A program made the translations under genes and the position numbers. 64,000 nt of DNA from Methylobacterium sp. (GTDB taxonomy: Bacteria; Pseudomonadota; Alphaproteobacteria; Rhizobiales; Beijerinckiaceae). Positions 28,937 to 38,094 of this stretch are shown one piece after another. A model generated the notes under the pieces. The model saw only the letters and a list, made by a program, of their open reading frames with translations. It was not told where the DNA came from and searched no databases. Position 1 is the first letter of the stretch; each line of letters begins with the position of its first letter. Location: the NCBI RefSeq assembly GCF_019745455.1, contig NZ_JAIETD010000052.1:1-64000 (forward strand), given 5' to 3'.

Positions 28937-29464
28937 GTGGCTGTCTGGTTCACCAGCGACACGCATTTCGGCGATCCAAGGATCCTCAGGATCGACAGGC
29001 GGCCGTTCCCGGACCTCCCGCGCCATGACGCGGCCCTGATCGCCAACTGGAACGCGATCGTCGCTCCGGACGACGAGGTCTGGCACCTTGGTGACTTCGC
29101 CCTCGGGCCCTCGGACCAGAGGGTGGCCGAAATCCTGGGGCAACTCCACGGCACCAAGCACCTCATCATCGGCAACAACGACGGCGCCGGCACCCTCGCC
29201 GCCGGCTGGACCTCCATCGCGCATTACGCCGAAATCACAGTCGAGGAACGCCGCCTGGTGCTCTGCCACTACGCTTTCCGCACATGGAACCGGATGGGCA
29301 GCGGGGTGATCAACCTCCATGGTCACTCGCACGGCATGCTGAAGCCTGTCCCCCGGCAGTACGATGTCGGGGTCGATTCCCAGGGGTTCGCTCCGGTTCA
29401 ATTGCCGAGCATCTTGACGTCGCGCAGGCGCAAAATTGCAGTGCACACATCGTCGGAACCATAA
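28937..29464 (+). CDS. Calcineurin-like metallophosphoesterase
   Basis: 175 residues starting at a GTG (28937), 11 bases after tonB. Metal-site motifs are complete: S-D-T-H-F-G-D, H-L-G-D-F, G-N-N-D (family G-N-H-D, histidine replaced by asparagine), C-H-Y-A-F and G-H-S-H-G. No membrane segment, so cytosolic. Family members hydrolyse phosphodiesters or nucleotides; the substrate is not predictable here. It may be the last gene of the exbB operon. The GGAAC found at its 3' end belongs to a possible downstream promoter. Confidence 0.85.
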   Translation: MAVWFTSDTHFGDPRILRIDRRPFPDLPRHDAALIANWNAIVAPDDEVWHLGDFALGPSDQRVAEILGQLHGTKHLIIGNNDGAGTLAAGWTSIAHYAEITVEERRLVLCHYAFRTWNRMGSGVINLHGHSHGMLKPVPRQYDVGVDSQGFAPVQLPSILTSRRRKIAVHTSSEP

Positions 29465-29584
29465 GCTCTGCGTCGATGTTTCATGCCCAGAACGAGCGAT
29501 GACTGGCTCAGCCCTCGGCTCATGAGGGGCGTTCGCGGTCTCGATCAGATCATTTCTTTTACTCGATCCTTAAGGATTGGTCCG

Positions 29585-29896
29585 ATGCGCAATCTGCTGC
29601 ATGCGAAGCTGGCTGCGATCCTCATCCTGAGCGCTGCCAGCCCTGCTTTCGCCCTTCCGACATGTGGTGAGGGACAGCGTAAGCTCGAAGAAGTCAGCGC
29701 ACTCCGTTTCCAAGCCCGTCAGGAGTCCCGAATCGGAGATAGAGATCGGGTTTGCGATACACTCGACGAGATCGGCGACCGTGTAGGCGACGCCCGCGAC
29801 GAGTTCGAAGATTGCGGCGCCACGATGGCTGCGATCGACCTGCGAAGCGAATCCCGTGCTCTGCGGGCAGCGAAAGCTGTCAACCGCTGCAACTAA
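29585..29896 (+). CDS. Small secreted cysteine-containing protein
   Basis: 103 residues from the ATG at 29585. A signal peptide is clear: basic start, hydrophobic A-A-I-L-I-L-S, and A-x-A ending at P-A-F-A. The mature part is helical and charged, with four cysteines (P-T-C, V-C-D, D-C-G, R-C-N) that could form two disulfides. No family recognised. A GGAAC-N17-TGTT sequence (29455-29480) is about 100 bases upstream and might be a weak stress promoter. The neighbouring genes are flagellar regulators, but no functional link is visible. Confidence 0.65.
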   Translation: MRNLLHAKLAAILILSAASPAFALPTCGEGQRKLEEVSALRFQARQESRIGDRDRVCDTLDEIGDRVGDARDEFEDCGATMAAIDLRSESRALRAAKAVNRCN

Positions 29897-29994
29897 ATGG
29901 CTCTCGTGTTGCTGCGCACGCCGGCCGTCACCCGAATCGTTCACACCTTCTCATGAACTGAGCGAACCACCGGCTCATCCGAAAGCTTGCCGTC

Positions 29995-30153
29995 ATGAAA
30001 ACGATGTCCTCGACCAACGACCTTTCGGTATTCCCTGGCCAGATTGACGGAGTCGGCGCCAAAACCGGCCCGTCCTTCGCAGCCGCCCTCTGCGGGTTCG
30101 TCAGCACCACCGTCGCGACGACCATGCTGATGTTCTTGCTGAGTTCCGTCTGA
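29995..30153 (+). CDS. Small membrane peptide, 52 residues
   Basis: An ATG at 29995 opens a 52-codon frame that the automated minimum length misses. Residues about 27-50 are hydrophobic (A-A-A-L-C-G-F-V-S-T-T-V-A-T-T-M-L-M-F-L) and could form one transmembrane helix. No strong ribosome-binding site. It may be a real small protein or chance; its G+C pattern and position in a gap give only modest support. Confidence 0.35.
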   Translation: MKTMSSTNDLSVFPGQIDGVGAKTGPSFAAALCGFVSTTVATTMLMFLLSSV

Positions 30154-30180
30154 GGGGCGAACCCGGCAAGCTGCGTTGTG

Positions 30181-30435
30181 TCAATGCGGCGCCACTGACC
30201 AGAAACGACGCCTGGAGAAGAGCATCTCCGGTTGACCGACGGGGGCATCGACAGACTTTCCGACGCTCAAGCACGGGCATTCCGGGCGAGGTTGGGAAGG
30301 CGCCGCCAAGGTGATCGGCGCTGCCGGTGTCGTGATACCGAGGCGTGATTGCACTTCGGGATGACGGGCAGCGGCGATGATCGCAATGCTGGCGACCAAA
30401 CCGCCGGCGACTGTGCCCAGGATAAAATTCATCAT
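30181..30435 (-). CDS. Small membrane-anchored protein
   Basis: 84 residues (M-M-N-F-I-L-G-T-V-A-G-G). A single hydrophobic segment of about 18 residues is followed by A-A-R-H-P-E-V-Q-S and a proline-rich tail with a C-P-C pair. The glycine-rich start resembles small inner-membrane proteins of unknown role. It converges on the 52-residue ORF and is divergent from flaF. Confidence 0.5.
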   Translation of the reverse strand: MMNFILGTVAGGLVASIAIIAAARHPEVQSRLGITTPAAPITLAAPSQPRPECPCLSVGKSVDAPVGQPEMLFSRRRFWSVAPH

Positions 30436-30564
30436 CCCCGTTTGTCCCGCGCTCCGCTGCCTCTCGTAAGGGCGGCGCGCATTGGTGCGTCATCGAGCTT
30501 ATCGACGCGATTGAGGCAAGATGGCGATTACCCCACGTTAACACATGGATGCCTAGCTTAAGCG

Positions 30565-30611
30565 TCGCGATCCTGAAACAGGATCGCCCTGATTCAACGA
30601 GGATCGCGATG
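30565..30611 (+). promoter_or_regulatory. flaF leader with two competing helices over the ribosome-binding site
   Basis: GCGATCCTG (30567-30575) can pair with CAGGATCGC (30579-30587) across an AAA loop, a 9-bp hairpin. The same 5' arm, extended to TCGCGATCCT (30565-30574), is also perfectly complementary over 10 bases to AGGATCGCGA (30600-30609), which contains the AGG Shine-Dalgarno and the A of the flaF start codon. Only one helix can form, so one state leaves the start exposed and the other masks it. This arrangement is directly visible in the sequence; its regulatory role is an inference. Confidence 0.5.
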
Positions 30612-30968
30612 AGCTACGGGGCCAATGCCTACGCCAGGGTATCCCAGACTGCGCTGACCCCGCGCGAGGCGGAAGCTGCAGTTCTGACCAAAGCCGCCAG
30701 CCGACTGCAAGCCATCCAGGGTGACTGGGCGAACCTCTCGGGCGGGCTCAACGAAGCCCTCAACTTCAATCAAAAAGTCTGGACGATTCTGGCAGGCGCC
30801 GCGACCGCTCCGGAGAGCGCGCTTCCCGCGGATATTAAGGAAAGCATTGCACGGCTTTCGGTATTCGTGTTTCGACGTATGATCGACGTGCTGGTCGAGC
30901 CGCAGGCCGAGAAGCTCTCCGCGCTCATCAACATCAATCATCAGCTCGCCGCAGGCCTCCGGAACTGA
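30609..30968 (+). CDS. flaF: Flagellar biosynthesis regulator FlaF
   Basis: 119 residues from the ATG at 30609; an in-frame ATG at 30549 is too far from a ribosome-binding site. The N-terminus (S-Y-G-A-N-A-Y-A-R-V) and the L-N-F-N-Q-K-V-W-T-I-L core are characteristic of FlaF, which in Alphaproteobacteria promotes flagellin translation and secretion against FlbT. In many relatives flaF is next to flagellin and flbT. Here it is about 4.5 kb from flagellin and 6.7 kb from flbT. See the leader described at 30565-30611. Confidence 0.92.
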   Translation: MSYGANAYARVSQTALTPREAEAAVLTKAASRLQAIQGDWANLSGGLNEALNFNQKVWTILAGAATAPESALPADIKESIARLSVFVFRRMIDVLVEPQAEKLSALININHQLAAGLRN

Positions 30969-31366
30969 ACGTGATGCGAGCGGGCGTCCGCGCATCAACT
31001 GCTCGCTAATCCTTGGAACTGTCTTGAGCATGTCTCGCGAGAGATGCGGTTCCTGCAAGGCAACGTCGGCCGGGCGCTCTGTACCGCAATGACTCCGACT
31101 GATCGCCGCCGATGCCAGCGGTCCGACTTTCGTCGCTCGAACGACCTATGTCAAAGACGTCGAGGCTGCAGGAAAGCCAGCCTTCGGAAACCGACATTGT
31201 AAGCTTTAGACCTGAACTGATTGAAGTACTGCATTCGTTTTTAATCCATATGAATGCATAGCTTCGGTAATATCTTAGGATCGGGATGTCGGAAAGAAAC
31301 GTCCGGCACGGCCTCGCTGGCGTTTTCGATCACCGTCGGCGAGGCCAACCCTTCCGTCGGATGAAA
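30969..31366. other. Intergenic region after flaF
   Basis: 398 bases with no convincing gene. The second half is AT-rich for this genome. An inverted repeat GCATTC-N15-GAATGC (31231-31257) is present. No clear terminator follows flaF, and no promoter is recognised for the convergent hydrolase gene, whose 3' end faces this region. Confidence 0.35.
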
Positions 31367-32203
31367 TCATGGGGTGATGGCGCCGGCCTCACAAGCGATG
31401 CGAGATCTGAATTTCGCCTCGGCCGACCCATCGCGAACGCCAAGGATCGACACGTGGTCGCCTGGCAGGATCTCGACCCGGGCATTCGGCAAGATCGTCG
31501 CCACGAGCTTTTCCGCCAGCCTTGCCGGGATCACCGGATCGGCGTCGCCGTGAACCACCAGGACCGGGCGCGTTTCGTCGGCGATCCGGAGGTCGGAGCG
31601 CCAGGAATCCCGCAACAAGGCCGTCGGCAGGAGCGGGTAGCGAATTCGAACCAGATTCAACAGCGAATCGAACGGTGCTTCGAGGTATAGTCCGAGATGG
31701 GACGTCTTCGATGAGGTCGCGACGGCGACGGCCGCGCCGAGTGAGTGACCGTGCAAGAGAATGGGCGCTGTCGGGGCCGATTGCCGGACGAAGTGCAACG
31801 CTGCGTCTGCATCGGCGATAAGGCCCACTTCGCTCGGCGAGCCCGTGGAGCCCGGATAGCCACGGTAGGCCAACGCAAGCACGCCCCAGCCATGGGCGCG
31901 CCAAGGTCCATCTGCGAAACGCGCAGCGGCCCATTCGGGAAGTGACGCATTGCCGGGGAACGTCAGGACAACCCCGCATCCGGGGCGGGGCGGCTTCCAG
32001 AGAGCGAACAGGCGCTCGCCGTCGGCGGTCTCGATGGTCACCTGGGCGACCCCCGGAACCCTCCGGTCGGCTGGAATAGCGGCCATGTCGAAGGCCAGCG
32101 GATAGATCAGCCGGCGCTGGAACATCACCAAGCCCACGACCATCGATGCGACCGCAAGAACAACGACGGCGGCGATCACGACGAGGAGGCGAATGGTGTC
32201 CAT
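31367..32203 (-). CDS. Membrane-anchored alpha/beta hydrolase
   Basis: 278 residues. An N-terminal hydrophobic helix (about 5-30) can be a signal anchor, and the following A-L-W-K-P-P-R segment begins the hydrolase fold. The nucleophile elbow G-H-S-L-G-A-A-V-A and the histidine in P-G-D-H-V-S are visible, and the acid is probably in H-G-D-A-D-P-V-I-P. It resembles BEM46/YfhR-type proteins of the periplasm or membrane. It is divergent from thiC and its start is 124 bases from the TPP riboswitch. Confidence 0.85.
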   Translation of the reverse strand: MDTIRLLVVIAAVVVLAVASMVVGLVMFQRRLIYPLAFDMAAIPADRRVPGVAQVTIETADGERLFALWKPPRPGCGVVLTFPGNASLPEWAAARFADGPWRAHGWGVLALAYRGYPGSTGSPSEVGLIADADAALHFVRQSAPTAPILLHGHSLGAAVAVATSSKTSHLGLYLEAPFDSLLNLVRIRYPLLPTALLRDSWRSDLRIADETRPVLVVHGDADPVIPARLAEKLVATILPNARVEILPGDHVSILGVRDGSAEAKFRSRIACEAGAITP

Positions 32204-32327
32204 CCAGGCAGGCAGCAGCCCCTGAGGCGTGAAACGGGTTAGCCGGTTGACCCCAGCTTGTCACGGGCGTGGCCGGGTCGAATCAGCCGGCATTTGACAA
32301 AAGCCGAGCGAGGCCCGACCCTGAAGA

Positions 32328-32419
32328 CGTTCCGAGGGGGGCCCGTCCGGGCTGAGATTGGGCTTCTCGCCCTGACCCTTGAACCTGATCCGGTTCGTAC
32401 CGGCGGAGGGACGGGAACG
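32328..32419 (+). promoter_or_regulatory. TPP riboswitch (THI element)
   Basis: The conserved CTGAGA (in the GGGCTGAGATTGGG segment) and ACCTGATCCGGTTCGTACCG then GGCGGAGGGA are present in the right order. P1 can form between CGTTCC (32328-32333) and GGAACG (32414-32419). The start of thiC is 73 bases further. In Alphaproteobacteria this element normally lowers thiC expression when thiamine pyrophosphate is bound, either at translation or termination; no intrinsic terminator is obvious between it and the AGGAG of thiC, which favours translational control. Confidence 0.95.
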
Positions 32420-32447
32420 AGACGGCGCTTGTCGCCGCGCCGCCTGA

Positions 32448-34385
<1,938 letters not shown>

Positions 34386-34406
34386 TCAGGCCGCCGGAAT
34401 GACGAG

Positions 34407-34435
34407 TGGGCGGCCGGAACTCGTCCGGCCGCCCA
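34407..34435 (+). terminator. Stem-loop after thiC
   Basis: A perfect 12-bp stem, TGGGCGGCCGGA (34407-34418) and TCCGGCCGCCCA (34424-34435), with an ACTCG loop, 21 bases after the thiC stop. The tail is CCTTCAAG, not a long T-run, so termination efficiency is uncertain; the stem is strong enough to stabilise the 3' end. Confidence 0.6.
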
Positions 34436-34634
34436 CCTTCAAGTACGTGTAATTCCGAAAATTCGGACATAATCGATCAACACCGACGCGAATACATAAA
34501 AATTGAATTATCGCGTTTTCGCATCCTTCAGGATGCGCGCGTTCAACCGTGGGGCGGACAAAAATCTTAAGATACGATTCACGCGACAGGATGTTTCTGG
34601 TTGCATGCCACGACCAGATCAGAAAGGGCGTGCG

Positions 34635-35018
34635 ATGAGTATCTTGGAACTGTCGGGGGCTTCCCCGATCCGCAACCCGACCCCGGCTCCCGTCCAGGCG
34701 GTCCGGCCCGTCGAAGCGCCGAAGCCCCCTGCCGCACCTCTCGAACCGGCTGTGCGCGTCGATATCCGCTCGGGCGATCGCCCTGCCCCCGCTGTCGAGG
34801 AAGAACGGCCGGTCGAAGCGGCTCCTGTTGACCAGAACGAGCGTCGCGTCAGGATCGACGAGGACACCAAAAGTCTCGTCTACCAGGTCGTCGATCCGGC
34901 ATCCGGCGACATCGTCGTGCAGTTGCCCGATCCCGTGGTGCTGAAGGCCCGCGCCTACGCGGAAGCGGCGGCCGCCAAGCTCCAGTCCAACGAGAGGCCC
35001 CTCGACCGCACGGCCTGA
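34635..35018 (+). CDS. FlaG-like flagellar protein
   Basis: 127 residues from the ATG at 34635. The first 70 residues are proline/alanine-rich and disordered; the rest carries the pattern V-Y-Q-V-V-D-P-A-S-G-D-I-V-V-Q-L-P, matching the beta hairpin and V-D-x-x-T-G-x-x-x-x-Q-I-P of FlaG proteins. FlaG affects filament length in some bacteria. It ends convergently with flagellin, separated by three hairpins. The upstream 249 bases are AT-rich from about 34440. Confidence 0.72.
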   Translation: MSILELSGASPIRNPTPAPVQAVRPVEAPKPPAAPLEPAVRVDIRSGDRPAPAVEEERPVEAAPVDQNERRVRIDEDTKSLVYQVVDPASGDIVVQLPDPVVLKARAYAEAAAAKLQSNERPLDRTA

Positions 35019-35049
35019 GACCTGCGCTCTTCAACCTTGTGCGACGAGA

Positions 35050-35090
35050 CGAGAGAGGCCGGGCAAGAGCCCGGCTTCTCTCGTTTTCGT
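35050..35090 (+). terminator. Intrinsic terminator of the FlaG-like gene
   Basis: A 15-bp stem with one G-U pair: CGAGAGAGGCCGGGC (35050-35064) and GCCCGGCTTCTCTCG (35069-35083), AAGA loop, then TTTTCGTTTG. It lies 31 bases after the stop of the FlaG-like gene. Confidence 0.85.
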
Positions 35091-35211
35091 TTGTCGCACG
35101 GGCAATGATCCCGGCTCCGCAGGATGCGTCAGGCCGCGATATGAGAGGCGCCGAGATCCATGAAGATGACAGCTGCCGGCGAGCGCACCGGCGCCCCCTG
35201 CCCGCGCCACG

Positions 35212-35244
35212 AAAAAGGCCCCCGGAGCCGAAGCCCCGGGAGCC
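35212..35244 (-). terminator. Intrinsic terminator of flagellin
   Basis: On the minus strand, GGCTCCCGGGGC (35244-35233) pairs with GCTCCGGGGGCC (35228-35217) around a TTCG tetraloop and is followed by TTTTT (35216-35212). A 12-bp stem, tetraloop and T-run make a strong terminator about 64-96 bases beyond the flagellin stop. Confidence 0.88.
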
Positions 35245-35276
35245 TGTATCGTGCGAGCGAGACCCGCTGGGTCGAG

Positions 35277-35300
35277 AGCGGCCCCGTCTCCGGGGCCGCT
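35277..35300 (-). other. Perfect hairpin just after the flagellin stop
   Basis: AGCGGCCCCG and CGGGGCCGCT form a perfect 10-bp stem with a TCTC loop, 8 bases after the flagellin stop codon. There is no T-run on either side. It may protect the flagellin mRNA 3' end or be a secondary terminator. Confidence 0.5.
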
Positions 35301-35307
35301 TCCGCCC

Positions 35308-37404
35308 TTAGCGGAGGAGCTGCAGGATGCCCTGGTTCGCCTGATTGGCGAGCGAGAGCGCCGAGATGCCGAGCGACTGGCGGGTCGACAGGGCCTGGGA
35401 GTTGGCGGCTTCCTCGTTGAGGTCCGCGTTCGTCAGGTTGGCCGAGCCGGTGTCGAGGATGTTGATCAGGTTCTTCGAGAAGTCCTGACGGTTCTGCACA
35501 ACCGAGAGGTTGGAGCCGAAGGTCGAGGACTGGGCGCGAAGCTGGCTGGTGGCCGCCGTGATGGCCGTCAGCGTCTTGTTGATCTCGTCGTCGTTCTGGA
35601 AGCCGCCGGTCACGGAGGTGAGGCCGAGGCCGTCGGAGTCGAGCTTGGCGCCCGTGATGGTGATGCTCGACGAACCGGTCTCGTTGAAGGTCACCTTCAG
35701 CGAGTTCTCCTTCTCGTCGGTGCCCGAGCGGTACAGCAGGTTGATGCCGTTGTAGCTCGAGTCCTTGGCCTGCTGGGTGATCTGGTTCAGCAGCTCGTTG
35801 AACTGCTTGGCCAGCGACGTGCGGGTCGAGTTGGTCGAGCCGGTGCTGTCTTTGCCCGTCGAGGACACCTCGACAGCAGCGGCAGTCTTCTTCCCGAAGC
35901 CGATATCAATTTCGTCGGCGCCGGTGGTCGTCTGAGCAGCCTGGATCGTGATTTTCTGGCTCACACCCGTCGCAGTCGAGTTGATCTGGAGCTTACCGGC
36001 GCTGTCGAGGCTAGCCTCGACCTTGCCGCTCAGACCCGTATCGGCCTTGAACTGGGTGTTGATCGACGCCACGATCTCGGCAGGCGTGGCATTGGCGTCG
36101 AGAGTACCGCCAGTGCCGCCCTTGAGGTTGATCGTCTTGGCAGGTGCATCGCCGAGCTTGATCGTGAAGGATGCGTCCTTCGGTGTGGAGAAGTCTGTCG
36201 GACCAACCGGTACGACCACAGAGCCGGTGAGGCTCGCCTTGGCCGAACCGTCCGAAGCGTCAGAACCGGTAGCGGAAAGGCCAACAACTGCCGAACCCGC
36301 AGCTCCCACAACAAGTGCGCCAGTAGCAGCACCAGTCGTCACACCAAACCCAACGTCCACCTGAGTATTGCCGGTGGGCGGGGCTTTGACAGCAACGGTG
36401 ATCGACGCGCTGGAGCCGAGGTCCTCAGACGTAAAGCGCAGGCTACCACCGCTGTTGCTGGCGGTGAGCGTCGAATTTGCAGCCTTGAGCTGGACGTTGA
36501 TTGCGTCGGCCAGGTTGTCAGCGGTCGGGCTCGTTCCCAGGGCCGTTCCGTCGGCCTTCAAGGTCGTGGCGTCCAGGGCGATGTCCGTGTTGTTCACGCC
36601 ATCGCTGACGGTGAGGTAGGATCCGGCCGTAGCACTGAAGGTCGTGACAGCAGAGGCGGCACCTGCTGTGCGCGTCGCTGCGGTCGGAGCTGTCGCCGAC
36701 TTGCCGAAGCCGATGTCGAGCGTTGCGTTGGTCGAACCCGAGACGTTGAGCTTCTGCGTAGCACCAGCAGAAGTGGTCGTGAGGTTGATGCGCCCGTCGC
36801 TGCCGAGAGCGGCGGAGACCTTGCCCTTCAGCGTGCTGCTGCCGCTGATCTGGCTGTTGATGGCCGACACAACCTGCTCGCCCGTTACCTTCGTAAGGTC
36901 GCTGACCGAGCCCTTAAGGGTCGAGGAATCAAGACGGATTGTTGTCTTGCTGAGGCCACCATCGAGCGAGATATCGATCGAGCCGTCCTTGGCAAGCGAA
37001 GAGAAGTCGCGAGTGCCGTCGGTGGTGCCGGACTGGAAGGCAACGCTAGCGCTCACTGCAGCTGCCGAAGCCGGCTTGCCGCTGGAGATCGCGCTCTTGT
37101 CGGCCAGCGCCTGGTTGGCCGTGGACTTAGCAGAGTCGACCAGCTTCTGGATCGAGGTGATGCCCTGGTTGGCGGCCTGGATGGTCTGGACGCCGTTCGA
37201 GATGCCGTTGAGGAGCGCGCCGAGATCGCCGGAGCGGCCCGACAGGGCCTGCGAGGTGAAGAAGCTCGTCGGGTCGTCGAGGGCCGAGTTGACCTTCTTG
37301 CCGGTCGAGAGACGGTTCTGGGTGGTGGCGACGAGATCAGCCGTGCCCTGAAGCGAGAGCAGGTTCTGGCGGGTCGCGGAGGTAAGGGTGACGCCTGAGG
37401 ACAT
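35308..37404 (-). CDS. Large flagellin with three Flagellin_IN-like modules
   Basis: 698 residues from the ATG at 37404, with AAAGGA upstream. Conserved D0/D1 ends are clear: the N-terminus with Q-N-R-L-S-T-G-K-K-V-N-S-A-L-D-D-P and the C-terminus with V-Q-N-R-Q-D-F and S-L-A-N-Q-A-N-Q-G-I-L-Q-L-L-R. Residues about 140-545 hold three related modules of about 120-150 residues, each ending near a D-x-G-F-G motif (230-234, 350-354, 500-504) and containing A-I-N/S-I-N-Q-x-K and G-x-L segments. They resemble Flagellin_IN domains and would form a decorated outer surface. No cysteine. Secreted by the flagellar type III system. The usual 300-500 residue length is exceeded. Confidence 0.9.
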   Translation of the reverse strand: MSSGVTLTSATRQNLLSLQGTADLVATTQNRLSTGKKVNSALDDPTSFFTSQALSGRSGDLGALLNGISNGVQTIQAANQGITSIQKLVDSAKSTANQALADKSAISSGKPASAAAVSASVAFQSGTTDGTRDFSSLAKDGSIDISLDGGLSKTTIRLDSSTLKGSVSDLTKVTGEQVVSAINSQISGSSTLKGKVSAALGSDGRINLTTTSAGATQKLNVSGSTNATLDIGFGKSATAPTAATRTAGAASAVTTFSATAGSYLTVSDGVNNTDIALDATTLKADGTALGTSPTADNLADAINVQLKAANSTLTASNSGGSLRFTSEDLGSSASITVAVKAPPTGNTQVDVGFGVTTGAATGALVVGAAGSAVVGLSATGSDASDGSAKASLTGSVVVPVGPTDFSTPKDASFTIKLGDAPAKTINLKGGTGGTLDANATPAEIVASINTQFKADTGLSGKVEASLDSAGKLQINSTATGVSQKITIQAAQTTTGADEIDIGFGKKTAAAVEVSSTGKDSTGSTNSTRTSLAKQFNELLNQITQQAKDSSYNGINLLYRSGTDEKENSLKVTFNETGSSSITITGAKLDSDGLGLTSVTGGFQNDDEINKTLTAITAATSQLRAQSSTFGSNLSVVQNRQDFSKNLINILDTGSANLTNADLNEEAANSQALSTRQSLGISALSLANQANQGILQLLR

Positions 37405-37596
37405 GGTGGCTGATCCTTTTGATCTGGAAGCCCCCTTTTGGGAGCGTCGCCAAAGAACCATGGAGGCGTTGCGAAGCTCTTAAGCCATGACGTCAACGCA
37501 TCCTTTCAATCATCCGTGATTTTTCGCGTCAACAATCGCCAAACTATATTGTTCAACGACTTAGCCACGACACGACTGTCAATTCTTCACCCTTCA

Positions 37597-37604
37597 TTAA
37601 CCAT
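37597..37604 (+). promoter_or_regulatory. CtrA-like half-site upstream of flbT
   Basis: TTAACCAT, 37 bases upstream of the flbT start. This is the sequence of the Caulobacter CtrA half-site. The window has many flagellar genes, and CtrA controls flagellar synthesis in some Alphaproteobacteria, so this may be real. An eight-base match alone is weak. Confidence 0.3.
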
Positions 37605-37641
37605 AAAACCCGATGGTCCGTTTCCAGCGGAGACGAGAGCC

Positions 37642-38058
37642 ATGCCCCTGAAGATCGAACTGAAGCCGTTCGAGCGGCTGCTCATCGGCAATGCGGCGAT
37701 CCGAAACGGCTCGCGCCGGGCGAGCTTCATCATCGAGACGGTGACGAAGTTCCTGCGCGAGAGCGACGTGATCACCGAGAGCGAGGCGGATACCGCCTGC
37801 AAGCGCCTCTATCTCACGCTCACGGTGATGTACCTGTCCGACGATCCCGCTGCGGCCGAGAACCTGTTCATCGCGCAGGCAAGCGAGCTGATGGCGGCGG
37901 TGCCGAGCACGGCGCCCTTCATCCAGGACATCTACAAGGAGATCGAGGCGAGAGAATTCTATCGTGCAATCAAGCGCGGAAAGGAGCTCGTGCAATACGA
38001 AACGAGCCTCGCCGACCGCCTGAACGCCTTGCCCGGCGAACGCGAGGGACCAGCCTGA
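37642..38058 (+). CDS. flbT: Flagellar biosynthesis repressor FlbT
   Basis: 138 residues from the ATG at 37642. The start M-P-L-K-I-E-L-K-P-F-E-R-L-L-I-G-N-A and the segments T-K-F-L-R-E-S-D and L-Y-L-T-L-T-V-M-Y-L are typical FlbT. FlbT binds flagellin mRNA and represses its translation or lowers stability until secretion can proceed. It is divergent from flagellin with 237 bases between, the arrangement expected for a regulator of the neighbouring filament gene. Confidence 0.94.
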   Translation: MPLKIELKPFERLLIGNAAIRNGSRRASFIIETVTKFLRESDVITESEADTACKRLYLTLTVMYLSDDPAAAENLFIAQASELMAAVPSTAPFIQDIYKEIEAREFYRAIKRGKELVQYETSLADRLNALPGEREGPA

Positions 38059-38094
38059 GCCGCGGCGGCCGTCGACTGGTTTTCAACAATACGT

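Noticed and set aside
35251-37398. 715-residue open frame on the plus strand
   Set aside because: Antisense shadow of flagellin; the long open frame results from biased codon use.
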